Positions 1 to 10,068 of a DNA stretch of 64,000 nt are shown piece after piece. Below the pieces are notes generated by a model. The model saw nothing but the letters and a program-made list of their open reading frames with translations. It was not told the DNA's origin and ran no database searches. Location of the stretch: NCBI GenBank assembly GCA_951394405.1, contig OX596341.1, forward strand, positions 248,001 to 312,000, read 5' to 3'. Origin of the DNA: Coprinellus micaceus (Eukaryota; Basidiomycota; Agaricomycetes; Agaricales; Psathyrellaceae). Position 1 is the first letter of the stretch. Every line of letters starts with the position of its first letter. The position numbers and the translations under genes were made by a program.

Positions 1-1
1 A

Positions 2-607
2 GGACACTTCATCGAGACCATTGTCGTCGACAATGCCTACCTCAACGGAACAATCGAGGAGCAATACAAAGTCTACATGGAGCAAGCGCCAGGGTTTGAG
101 ATCAAGAATCCAGACTCAAAGGGACGGAGATGGGTGTGCCGGCTGAAGAAAGGTTTATATGGCTTGAAACAGAGCGGATGACTATGGTACCAAAAGCTAG
201 CATCAGAGCTTGAAGCGATCGGATTCACCCAAATAAAATCTGACCCAGCTATCTATGTCTGGGAGATGGATGGGACCCGTATTGTTGTACCAGTCTTCGT
301 TGACAACATCACCATAACCTCGAAAAGCCAGGAGAAGATCCAATGGCTCAAGGACTCCCTTGCCAAGGTCTTCAAGATCAAGGATCTCGGACCCACCTCG
401 TACCTGCTTGGAATCAAGGTCGACTACAACCGCAAGAACCGAGTCATGCGCCTATCCCAGACTCAATACATCCTCGACATGCTTGCACGATTCAAGATGG
501 AGGACTGCTACCCAGTAGGAACTCCAATGGATCCAGGAAGCGGTGCTACTCTCACCAAGTACATTCCAAACAAGGCTGACAACGAGATGATGAAGAACGT
601 CCCATAC
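2..607 (+). pseudogene. Ty1/copia reverse transcriptase, 5' part (dead)
   Basis: One frame from base 2 to the insertion point at 607 gives a Ty1/copia pol reverse transcriptase. Recognisable blocks are DNAYLNG near the start, KKGLYGLKQSG, LWYQKL, the catalytic-region text VPVFVDNI (copia normally has the YVDD box here; FVDN is degenerate), LGPTSYLLGIKV and MLARFKMEDC. The frame is broken at 179-181 by TGA where copia elements usually have Arg (SGRLWYQKL), consistent with CGA to TGA. The domain then breaks off at VPY and resumes after a 223-bp insertion. The element enters from outside the window, so gag, protease and integrase are not visible. The family call rests on motif order and is firm; the copy cannot encode an active enzyme. 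Confidence 0.88.
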
Positions 608-830
608 TGTCAAAGTATTGGAGTGACCAGGAATCGAACCTGGGACCATCCGTTGACTAGACTGGACGCTCTACCACTGAGCTACCACCCTATGGATAGA
701 CAGTGTGCAGATGTTGATACTATGGGGCCTTAAACATTCCCCATACACAGGCTCGTCACCGTGTGGGATACAGTCACATATAGCACTGCACCAATATCAA
801 GTCTAGGCTGTCGATTGACCACTTCCAACA
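608..830 (-). mobile_element. LTR-like insertion (solo LTR) inside copia pol
   Basis: This 223-bp segment interrupts the copia pol frame exactly between VPY and MNAIGALIYL. It is flanked by a perfect 5-bp direct repeat CATAC (603-607 and 831-835). Its ends are TGT...ACA; read on the minus strand it starts TGTTGGAAGTGG and ends TTTGACA, the form expected of a copia-type LTR. Removing it with one CATAC restores the host reading frame. These features fit a solo LTR left by LTR-LTR recombination. A tRNA-like sequence lies at about 140-212 of the minus-strand LTR. The alternative is an unrelated short insertion that happens to have TG..CA ends. Confidence 0.7.
619..691 (-). tRNA. tRNA-like sequence (probable pseudo-tRNA) within the LTR
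   Basis: The minus strand shows a cloverleaf-like order: an acceptor strand with six of seven pairs including two G-U, D arm GCTC-AGTGGTA-GAGC, T arm CCAGG-TTCGATT-CCTGG, and a discriminator A. The internal Pol III promoter boxes look perfect: A box TAGCTCAGTGG and B box GGTTCGATTCC. The anticodon arm is 18 nt instead of 17 and only its outer three pairs form (TCC/GGA), so no anticodon can be assigned with confidence. I call it tRNA-derived, possibly still a Pol III transcription start, but probably not a working tRNA. Confidence 0.6.
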
Positions 831-835
831 CATAC

Positions 836-1125
836 ATGAATGCCATCGGCGCCCTGATATACCTTATGATTGCAACACACCCTGACATCACCTACGCTGT
901 TGCCAAACTAGCCCAATACAACTCCAACCCCGGACCTATGCATTGGAAAGCAGTCAAACACCTATTCCGTTACCTCAAGGGAACCAAAGATCTGAAGCTC
1001 ACCTATCGTAACAATGGTAGCAAGATGTCTTCGGAACTCTTCCAAGCGTACAGCGACGCAGATCATGCTGGGTGCCTTGACACGCGACGATCCACAACTG
1101 GATTTGTCATTAAAATGGGATCATT
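836..1125 (+). pseudogene. Ty1/copia pol, end of RT and RNase H (truncated)
   Basis: Continuation of the copia pol gene after the LTR-like insertion. Visible are MNAIGALIYL, IATHPDITYAVAKLAQY, the WKAVKHLFRYLKGT block linking RT to RNase H, and the RNase H segment YSDADHAGC..DTRRSTTGFV. After FVIKMG the family would continue with the GAVSWSSK block, but the frame becomes unrelated and stops at 1186. The C-terminal RNase H (the TEAEY region) and the 3' LTR are missing or scrambled. Together with the 5' part this is one copia copy broken by a nonsense change, an insertion and a 3' truncation. Confidence 0.85.
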
Positions 1126-1220
1126 CTCTGCTGACCTCCCCGCTCCAAAGTCCTCCTCCAAATGCCTCAACCAACTCAAACCCTGACAATTTGTAGATAG
1201 TGATGGTGTTGTTGGCTTTG

Positions 1221-1466
1221 AATAACAATGTGCTTTGCTCGGATGAGAGGGTCAAATATGGGTAACAATTCAGACAAAACCTAAGTCAATTTCTGAGGTA
1301 GCCACTCAGATGAGCTCAATCTGACTTCAGACAGCAGGTTCAATAACAATGTGCTTTGCTCGGATGAGAGGGTGATACAGGTCAAACAAGGGTAACAATT
1401 CAGGCGAAACCAAAGCTAATTTCTGAGGTCACCACTCGGACGAGCTCGACCTGACTTCGGACAGCA
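1221..1466. repeat. Two-copy tandem repeat, ~118 and ~125 bp
   Basis: Two direct copies begin with AATAACAATGTGCTTTGCTC, at about 1221 and 1342. The second copy has a 13-14 bp insertion near its start. In the 3' half of the unit the second copy keeps CpG dinucleotides (CGGACGAGCTCGACC, TTCGGAC), whereas the first copy has TpG or CpA at each of those sites. No coding content was seen. It lies just downstream of the copia fragment and could be part of that element's untranslated tail. Confidence 0.85.
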
Positions 1467-1737
1467 ATAATAAAATTCAGTGAGCAGCGGGCTACAAATT
1501 ACATCCAAACATATTCAGAGAGAGTGTTGTGCAGATGGGAGTTTGGGCATTTGCCATTCCTGCAGCAGTTGGTGATTCTCCACCTCACAATCTCACTGTA
1601 AGTGAAATCGACGTGGGGAATACCGAAACCCACAAAGGAAGACCCACCCCACCCCCATCCTCATTGCCAAGTGCCCTCCACCGATGGCCACACATTACCT
1701 ACTCTCCAACCAGGCCCGCTCCCCAGGACCCGAGGGT

Positions 1738-2931
1738 TCAATCCCCAGAGACAACCTCCCCATCCCCATCCCCATCCACACACACTACACCCTCCGAGTC
1801 CACTGTTTGTGTCTCAGCCTCTGACACCACTTTCTCGTCCTCCTCCCCCAGTGATTCAGCATGTACTGTGTCGTCCATGGTGGGGACTCCAGTGTACCCC
1901 ACATGCATATTGAGACCCTCTGCAAGGACTCTGGTGGAAATAGCATGCTCACCCAACCCACCTGACCCATCTCCAAGGCCAGAACCCCTCCCACTGCTGA
2001 CGGCCTCTCTTGGACATGCCCAACCGACTTTGAGCACTCCATCATCATCATATGAGTGACGCCACACCAATGGGCAGTAGATACCACATGGCTTCACCCA
2101 GTTGCGGTTGTCCAAGAAGAGGGTCCATCCATCGTCTGTCAATATCTCCATCATGGAGCTGTTGGCGCTAACAGAATTGTTGACAAAGAGCCCTTCATCC
2201 AGAAACATGATGCAAGGATAGTATGCAACGACAGCATCCTGGGAGATAGCCACCATATCAATAATCAGCCGTACTGTGGCATGACAACAGAAGGCTCAGA
2301 GGTTCCCACTTGCAAACGAGCAGGACGATGGAAAACCTCTGCCGTGTGATGAGATGAGATTGCTTGTACAATTTCTATATTTACTTACCTGTGCGGATGC
2401 GTCCACCCACTCATATAGTTCGACGCTCTCTATGACATCCTTCCCCTCTCACAAATCCACAAGCCTAGATTCATCGTCCTGCTGGGTAAGAACCCTTGAA
2501 GTATAGCCTGGTTTTTTTAGAAAGGCTTGCATCAGGTTTGGTGCTTGATCATGTATGATGATTGTCAGTGTCGTGAAGGTTTGGAGTGTCTTGGTGTTGA
2601 GAAGAAGGATTTTGCGGACCACTGAACCAGTGATGATGCCATTGCACCCCTCCAGGCAGGTAAAGAAGGCAGGTGCAGAATCGGTGGGGATGAAAGGTCT
2701 TAGACATAGGAAGATTCAGTGGATGATTTCCGTATTGACAGCCTTGCATGCAGACTCTGGTAGGTGGTGGAAGCGGAGGAGGCCTATGAATGAGAGTTCA
2801 ATGACGAGGAGTAGAAGTAGATGATATTGAGACAAAAAGATTGTGTACGCATCTCTGAGGGTTGTAGCATCCATGATGGTTGTAGAAAGAGTGGTATGAG
2901 TTTCAATTTCCCACGTAGAGTCACTTTTCAA
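1738..2931 (-). pseudogene. Uncharacterised agaricomycete multicopy-type protein, decayed
   Basis: Reading the minus strand leftward from about 2850 gives a protein-like order in changing frames: LPESACKAVNTEIIH, IFLCLRPFIP, a CNGIITGSVVRKILLLN block, NLMQAFLKKPGYTSRVL, then NSVSANSSMMEILTDDGWTLF and KPCGIYCPLVWRHS. The same order (ITGS, N-L, G-Y, then PCG-x2-CP-x2-W) occurs in a lineage-expanded family of hypothetical agaricomycete proteins of unknown function, as far as I recall it. Stops or frame changes near 2716 and 2450 indicate decay. The C-terminal part (2256 to 1738) is a long open acidic frame. No function is assigned. Confidence 0.45.
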
Positions 2932-4553
2932 CAGCCCTCCCCCAGTCGAATCAAGGCATTATCTGAATGAGGGTAATGGGATCTATCAGCACCATCCTCA
3001 AAGAAGCTAGGACCATGAATCAGTTATAAGGCGGACATGAAGGGGAAAGAGATCAACCTAGCGACCAACATCTCCACGAAGAATAGATCTTGCTCCAGGA
3101 CGTCGCAGAGAATGCCATTGGAGTCAGACTTGGCGATCAGGATGTTCCCAGTTATTTGTACCCTCCCTTCTGACCCTTTGAAGCAGTTATATAGTTCATT
3201 GGAAGGGAAGCGTAACTGGTTTTTGAGCCGTGCCTATCGGTGGGGCATGTGAACACATTGGAAGGAACCTAGAGGACAACATACCTTCAGCTCTGGGGCG
3301 TATATTGTCCAGAAGGTTGTTTGTGTTTCCCCCCTGGATAGCGACGGATGCACCAGGCACCCTCTCGCGCATGGAGGCCGACTTTGGGTTCCTTCTCTTC
3401 CTGCAGATATCGACTTGATCACAAGTCGATATTTCTGGGATTTTTGCCCGTGCCTCGTTGTACCAAGACAGAAACCCAGTGCGTCTTGGTGCACTGGGCG
3501 CCAATCAACACGCACCTCACCAAGGCAAACAATCCCCTCTGATCCATGATGATTGACACAACAATTATACCGTAGTGCCCGTATTACTCACCTGGACGGC
3601 TTCATCCATGTGCTATGAGACAGCCGCAACATCGGCATCGGTGAACGGCACTTTCTTCTCCATGTCCACTTGTTTGTGACGGTTCAAGGAAGGATTGGAC
3701 ACCATATCCACATTCAAAACCATAGTGTCAAATGTCCCGCAACTCAGTGAGTCCACGTGGGCCTAGCGCAGACGTGGGCGCTAAAGCTACCAGTTGCCAA
3801 TCCTCGGCCGGGTTCTTGTCCTGGGCGCTACTTTCAAACCTTCGTCTGAGTTCTCATCCGAGATTCCCCTTCTTATATTGAGTCAATTATTTGTCCAAAC
3901 CCAGTCAGCCATCTGGCTCCGAAGGACAGAGAGTTCAAGTGCTCCTGAGTAATAAAATCTGCTAGGGGAATCCTTCATGCCCATTTTGACCCCTGTCACT
4001 TTGTGAAGTGGTGCAATATGCCTATACAAACTCGAGGTAGCAGCTGAATGTCGCCCAGTCAGTGCCCAGATAGCCAGAGATTTGGATTGAAGTGTACATG
4101 CTACTCGCCTGCTATGGCTGAACTGCTGTGAAATACCACTGAATACTTCCTTGATTTCGTCTCAGAACATGTGACCTTCAGTGACCTGAGTTCCACTTGC
4201 CTAAGCGAACAAGGATGGCGGGAAGATGGTAGGATGAACCAAGGCTCAGAACTTTGCAGTACGAAGCGCGGCACTGATCCAATCTTTCCACATTGAAGGC
4301 CCGTGGCAGAGGACAAACAGTGATATTTCGCATGTACACAACTCTCTTGGATATCTCACCTGAGTCACCTCAACTAACAGCTACTCGGATGACGGAGCAA
4401 ATCTACGACTCCCTCACCTTCTTCTGGCACTCTCGCTTTTGGGCAATTGAACCTCCCACTAGCGCCTTCATGTAATCCAGCATCCTTTGATCCGCTTTCC
4501 TCAACCTCATCCTCATGTGGTCTTGACTGACCTTTCTCCTTCTTTCTGAGTTC
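2932..4553. other. No gene recognised
   Basis: Several overlapping short frames exist on both strands (for example minus 3515-3196), but none shows a domain or a consistent exon chain. The stretch probably holds decayed parts of the transposon-derived genes on either side. Confidence 0.4.
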
Positions 4554-7500
4554 TCACATCTCATTCTCGGTCTGTCTAGCCTTCCCCTTTTCTCTCAACA
4601 AACCCACTTCATTCTCACTCGGTTTCAACATGCCTTCCTCTCTTGACGACCGCTCACTCCTGTGCACATCACACCCCCCACCTCCTTCAACTTGCACTCC
4701 CAAGTCCCTTTCCCTTCCCCTTGTGGTGCTGTCAGATCCTCGTTTAAGGGCTGGCTCTAGCTTTTGATCCTCCCCTTCTTGGTCAATATCCATATCCCCT
4801 TCCCCCCCTGACGCCAGAGATCGAGAGTCTGAAGAGGTGGATGGTTTGCTGGGAGAAGAATCAATGCAGACACGCTGAAGGGTGTCTGCAAGAGTACATG
4901 AAGGTGTCTGAGTGGCTTGTGAAGGCGTTGAGGCAAGCTGCAAGGCAAGGAGTTGGCCCAGTGCTTGCTGCTGAGTATTCCCTCCCTGGATGGGGTGTTG
5001 TAACCCATGTGCCGGTTGAAGGAGTGAGGCCAGGTGTGAAAGAAGAAGGGCATTCAAATCCACTGTGGGTGCTGCTGTGGAAAGCATGGGAACTGGTGGG
5101 TTGACAGGCACTGATATTGAGACCATGTTGATTTGCGGGGCAAGAGATGGATGAAGTCAGGGAGCTGTCAACACAGGTAACTGCAACGGAGACATGTGTG
5201 AAAGGGAAAGGCCATGAGGTTGTATGCTCGGAGAGTGTTCTTGTGATAGTTGGTTCTGAGAGTGAGGGGTGAAAAATACATTGAGGTTGTTCAACCGTGC
5301 TGGGGATACACTGAGTGAAGGGTTGGCATGGTCTTTTCATTCAGGTGTTTGGGGTAGAGGCATGGGCAACTGGTCCCTGTGGTCAGGACTCAGGTGTTCG
5401 TGGAAGCAACATAGTTGAGTGTGAATGAGGTTCTGGGGTGATCGACCCTCTCTGTATTGGCCTCAACAATGCCTTCTTGGTTGGGCTTCAATGTTTGAGT
5501 TTGAAAGAATCGTCGTCCTCAGAGGTATTGGAAGAGTTGGTATCCAATTCGACCCTTCATCGCTTTCAGTTTTCCACCTGGCGGGAAGGTGTGTCTGTGC
5601 ACTTGGGTGAAGAGTTGGGCAAAGAGGAGTCGGACGAAGAGCAAGCTTTGCCCAAATTGGAGATGGGAGAGGCAGATGACTTGCACTTCCCAGATAAAGC
5701 CCGTTTGACCCCACCCACCTTCTTTTGGGCAGATCCACGCTTTGCAGACACCCGTTTTTTCACTGGCATATCCTCTTCTTCATCCATAGACTCGTCTCCT
5801 TCCAAACTGGCCCCCGAGTCTTTGTTCAGGTTCCGCTTGCTGCGCCTGGGGGGTTTTCCAGCTTGTTCCCCAGCCTTCCTTCGAGGAAAGACAGGCTGCA
5901 TGTTCCCCACAGAGTCCATGTAGCTATGAAACTCAAGCGCTGGCAAGCCCTGCTGTTGGCGTTCCCACCAGTGCCTGACGAAACTCATGGTACACGCCTT
6001 TTTGAGACCAGAGGGGTCGCAAATATGAACCTCCCCTTCGGGGAAACACTCTTTCTTAATAAACTTAAATGGGTCTTGTTCGATGGTTCCCCAGTGACAG
6101 CAGTTTTCCTTGCTTGGCTTGTAGTTCTCAGTGGGTTTGCTCATTGCCAGGGCTATTCAAGAGTCAGTGTGTATCTCAAGATGATCATATGAACCATGAG
6201 CTTACCATTCGTGTGGGATACGACACAGCGTACTACTTTCTGCAAGTACTTGAAGGGGGGGGGTCTGTCTTAGGGAAGGTTTTCTCGTTGGGGTCTGGGA
6301 CGATGATCTCGTTGAATTCATTGAATGGGAGGTGGACGAGATCCCCATTCTCTCCAAAGCCGACATCCATGGTGGAAAGGCTGTTATCTTCGTCTTGGGT
6401 GAACTGGAGCCAGCAATTCCAAGCTCCAGATTGGATGATGATAGGCCGCGCGACCTCTCAAAAATTCTGGTTCGTGCCATAGAGCCTCTTGCCAAAATCG
6501 TGCTGAGCTAAGTATAGGCCAATGTTGATGAGCTACCGATAGGACTGTATAACCCACTCACCCCGAATGGTTTGATTTTTGGTGTTCTTGTAAGAGACAA
6601 AGAAATACATCTTAACTCCCATCTGCTTGAACATCTCCTCGGCAAATGAGAAGAGTAGGTGCCCAAGGTCCTTCTTGGTGTGTCTGGGAAAGCTGAAGTC
6701 AGCATTTCTCATCCAAGTCCGAAGATCAAAATGAAATCTTGAACACACTCTTGCTTCACATCCTCTGTCGGACCCTGGACACGCCACTCCAACACCTTCT
6801 TCTCATAATCCACCTTCTCCTCATCGCTCAGCTTGTCGTACTCCTTCATGATCCCCAGTTCATCAGGAAAAACCATATTGGCCCTGGCTGCCCTGTGGTG
6901 CTCTGGGGTGCCCTGAGCAAGTTGAAAATGTATTTTGAAGGATTTTGATTAGTAATATCTATAGGAATAATTAATTTAAGATTTTTCACAGTTTTAGTTT
7001 TACCATCAAAGGTGGTTTAAAGTTGCTCAGGGCATCCCAGGGCAGCCAGGACAGCCAAGGCAAAGGTCATGCTTTCCTGATGTTGGAAGAAGTTGAAAAG
7101 TTTCGTGGGTTTCCCATTTGCCTTGATGCCACCCTCGGACAAAGCACCCCTATCCTCCTCCACTGTGTCCAAGTCTTCTCTTTCGTCGTCCGAGTCTTCC
7201 AGCTCAGGGAGGGGCCTGTTTGTTGCTTTGCAATAGGGCCTTCTCTGCGTCTTCTTGACTTTGAGGGAATTTTCTTTATAGAAAACCTGACGGCCACTAT
7301 ATGGGTGGAAAAAGGTTGGAACATTCTCCCTAACCCAGCACCACTGAGTGAACCAATACTGGACATTCTGAGAGAGAGGTAGACAATCAATAACCTATCA
7401 GTTATTCTATGCCACGCTGCTAGCCTACCTCCAGGATCCTAGCCCGCTTTGCCTTGTCCAACTCGGCCCCACTCTCGAGAATATCCTTGATGAACTTATC

Positions 7501-7803
7501 ACTCAGTGTGCAAGTGATGTGGCTCTTCTGCTTTTGAAGGGAGAATGTGTATTTGGGAATCATCTCCTTCATGTTTTCAAGCTGTGCAAGGGTGAAACAA
7601 GCATCCAAGAAGTGGTCTTGAACCAGTGGTTCCTGTTCAGAGGTCATGATGGCATTGGTAATAAACTCTCCAGGTGGTTCCAGTTTGGATGTTTTGCCAG
7701 AAGAGGGTTGGACTGCTGGTGTTGGCACCTTCTTATCTGACGGGGATTGATCCTCTTTATTTGCCAGTGGCAATTTGGCTGGGGAGGAGGTCGGGATGGA
7801 CAT
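4554..7803 (-). pseudogene. Uncharacterised gene divergent from the KDZ transposase
   Basis: Starts at MSIPTSSPAK (7803) and runs leftward in spliced pieces. Exon 1 is 7803 to about 7430; an intron of about 60-70 nt ends with CTCTCAG; exon 2 starts NVQYWFTQWCWVRENVPTFF and includes a basic stretch and an acidic patch ELEDSDDERED. Later pieces include MVFPDELGIMKEYDKLSDE, FPRHTKKDLGHLLFSFAEEM, VGFGENGDLVHLPFNEFNEI, and MSKPTENYKPSKENC..FVRHWWERQQQ followed by a Lys/Ser-rich disordered tail reaching about 4554. A MITE (6884-7049) interrupts it and there is a TGA after TNQNF near 6465, so this copy is probably dead. No domain is recognised. Its head-to-head position with KDZ suggests membership of the same element. 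Confidence 0.5.
6884..7049. repeat. Short inverted-repeat element (MITE-like) in the minus-strand gene
   Basis: CTGGCTGCCCTG at 6884-6895 is matched inverted at 7038-7049, and TGCCCTGAGCAA (6909-6920) by its inverse (7023-7034). The roughly 100 bp between are AT-rich and noncoding. It separates coding pieces of the surrounding gene. A target duplication could not be seen clearly. Confidence 0.6.
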
Positions 7804-7939
7804 GGTGGCTTTGAACAGGCAGTGGTTCTTTTTTCATGATGGGTAAATTCTCGGTTTATCACTCGGTTTTCATCATATCCCCTCCCCCCTTTCCTTTAGC
7901 TGTGATTGGCACCCGTTTCAATGCGTCTCCAATAGCACC

Positions 7940-10039
7940 ATGTCCTCCCCATCACCCAAAGGTTCACCTTAATCCCAAAGATACCATTGAGGTGGAGTTT
8001 GTCAAGGCGACTGCATGAAAGGGCTTGAAAGTCAAGATAAGGACGGTGCCAGTCCCACTACCCCAAGTAAAAAAACACAGATCGAAGAAGAGAAAGAGAG
8101 GTGAGGGTGGCCAAGAAGAGGACATGCTCACATTGGATGAACCTGCATCCTTGACCTTTCACACTACATGGAACACCCCCGAGCCCACATATGACGACCA
8201 TGTCCCACCCAGTGATTTCTAGCCTCCAGGCCAACAAGCATAATACCTCAGATGACGACAATCAACCAGCCCCAGTGTTCATGGAAGGGATAACACAGTT
8301 GCATACTGGAAAGACAAGCCAAGGATGTGTACATAGCAATCTTGTAGTGTTTTTGGCTACTCACAATTCTCTATTTAGACAACGCACAAGTACATGGACG
8401 CCTGGGCTCGCGATCACTCTGAAGTTTATCTCGCCGCTATTTTAGAGAGAGAAGGATGGTGTGTGTTGTCCTGCAAGAGCTGCAGGTTTGGAAGTGTGGA
8501 GATGTGATGTCTTGATTGCGTTTCCACCCCACAACTCTGCCGAGAGTGCTGCCGTCTCGAGCATCGGAGAAATCCTTTCCATTGGATAGAGACCTGGGCT
8601 GAGAAATGATGGCAGGTTGGCACGGTGATCTGTCTAGGTCATGGCCCCTCATTGTGCCCTTATTACAACAAGAGTCAGGACGATGTTGAGAAAATGGTTG
8701 TTCACATGACAGCCCAAGACTTGGAGGAGGAGTAGACCTTCCTGGATGATCCTACCTATGGAGCGAGGCCAACAACCAGCCAGTTAGGCAGGGCTTGCAT
8801 GATGACAGTAGTTCATGTGAACGGCTTCCACAAGCTTCCTGTTTTCCAGTGCTTCTGCCAGAACGCACAGCCTTTCAACGTTCAACTTGTGAAGGCCAAT
8901 CTTTACCCCGCTACCTTGGCCGAACCTCAGACTGCTTTTACGTTTGAGCTATTGAAGCATCTCCACCTGAGTATCATCAACTCTCAGGTGTCTGTTGAGC
9001 ACTACTGCGCTCTCCTCTGCCGGCTAAGCAACTATGCATTCCCCTTTCTGTCAAAGGTGTGTTTACACCGTGTATACTCTGTGCAGTCCCTGAAACGATG
9101 ACCATGAACTTCAAGGAACAACAAAGAGAGATCACTCGGGTATGGCAGCAATATAACTACCTGACGACGTTGAAGAGGAACGGAATGGGTATCATCTGCT
9201 TGAAAATATTGCCTCCAGGAAAGGGTGAGCTAGCACTGGATTGTGCCGTATGTCCTCAACCTGGTGTGAACATACCAGACAATTGGAGGGATCTCAGCAA
9301 TTAGTGGGTACACCGACTTGGACGTTCACAATGAAACTTACTTCTCTCAACCAGGTGGCGCTTCTGGAGGTTCCTGACTGCTGATGGAAACTTTGTGCTT
9401 GATCACCTCATGGTTAACGACCCTGACAATGCAGTTTGGCTGATGAACAGTGCGGGCTACTTTGCAGAACGGGCTCGGTTCAATGGCTTCTTGGGAGATG
9501 GGACTGCAGGGAGATGTCACGAACAAGCAAATCAGCATGCTATTGAAATGCTTCTGGCAGAGGTGGTAAGGTAACACTTAATACCTTGCCTTGGTCCATT
9601 TACCTGACACAAATTCCAGGAGGCTTCAGCAGCTCTGCAGGGTTATCAACTTTGCCACAGCATTGGCAGGGAGTTTGAAGGGCTTAAGTGGGTGACAGCA
9701 TGCCTCAGCCAAAGCCAGAGTAATGAAGAACTTTGGAGGGTGTTATGCAGTGAAGAGCTGCTCAAGGACCTACCCCAAGTGACCGTACCCTACCACTTCC
9801 CCATCCAACCTTGGTGGAATCCGGGCCACCCTTTCCCAACCACCGAATCTATTCTCAACAACTTTCTTCAAACTTGGGACAATCTACTGGAACTCGCCGC
9901 ACATCCTCAAAGTCATTTGTCCGCAGTGCAGCTTTGTCATTCTCTCGAAACAGTGGTGCAGGAGCTTGATAGGGAAATCATTGCAGTTGAGGGAGTCTTA
10001 CTGCATTACAGTAAAGGGGTAGAGAAAGCGGATCAGTGA
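7940..10039 (+). pseudogene. KDZ transposase with CxC2-type N-terminus, internally deleted
   Basis: The reassembled plus-strand frames follow the order of Kyakuja-Dileera-Zisupton transposases. The N-terminus is basic (KKHRSKKRKRG). A cysteine cluster of CxC2 type follows (CKSCRFG, CLDCV, LCRECCRLEHRRNPFH, LGHG..CPYY), then a VNGFHKLPVFQC block, TAFTFELLKHLHL, LTTLKRNGMG, a GELALDCAVCPQPGVNIP block, and LTADGNFVLDHL (family D-x-N-F region). In-frame stops lie at 8505 (TGA), 8607 (TGA) and 8733 (TAG). After CHEQANQHA the catalytic core expected downstream is absent; the frame continues with GLKWVTACLSQSQSNEELW to a stop at 10039. The element is dead as a transposase. The family call rests on the motif series. 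Confidence 0.75.
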
Positions 10040-10068
10040 ATTAGAAGGCTGCGCAAGTGTGGAGGGTA

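Noticed and set aside
619..691. Functional tRNA gene
   Set aside because: The anticodon arm cannot form a normal 5-bp stem with a 7-base loop and no anticodon is assignable.
1529..2059. 176-codon Pro/Ser/Thr-rich plus-strand frame
   Set aside because: Antisense to the acidic C-terminal frame of the minus-strand family protein; the composition is a mirror of its acidic codons.
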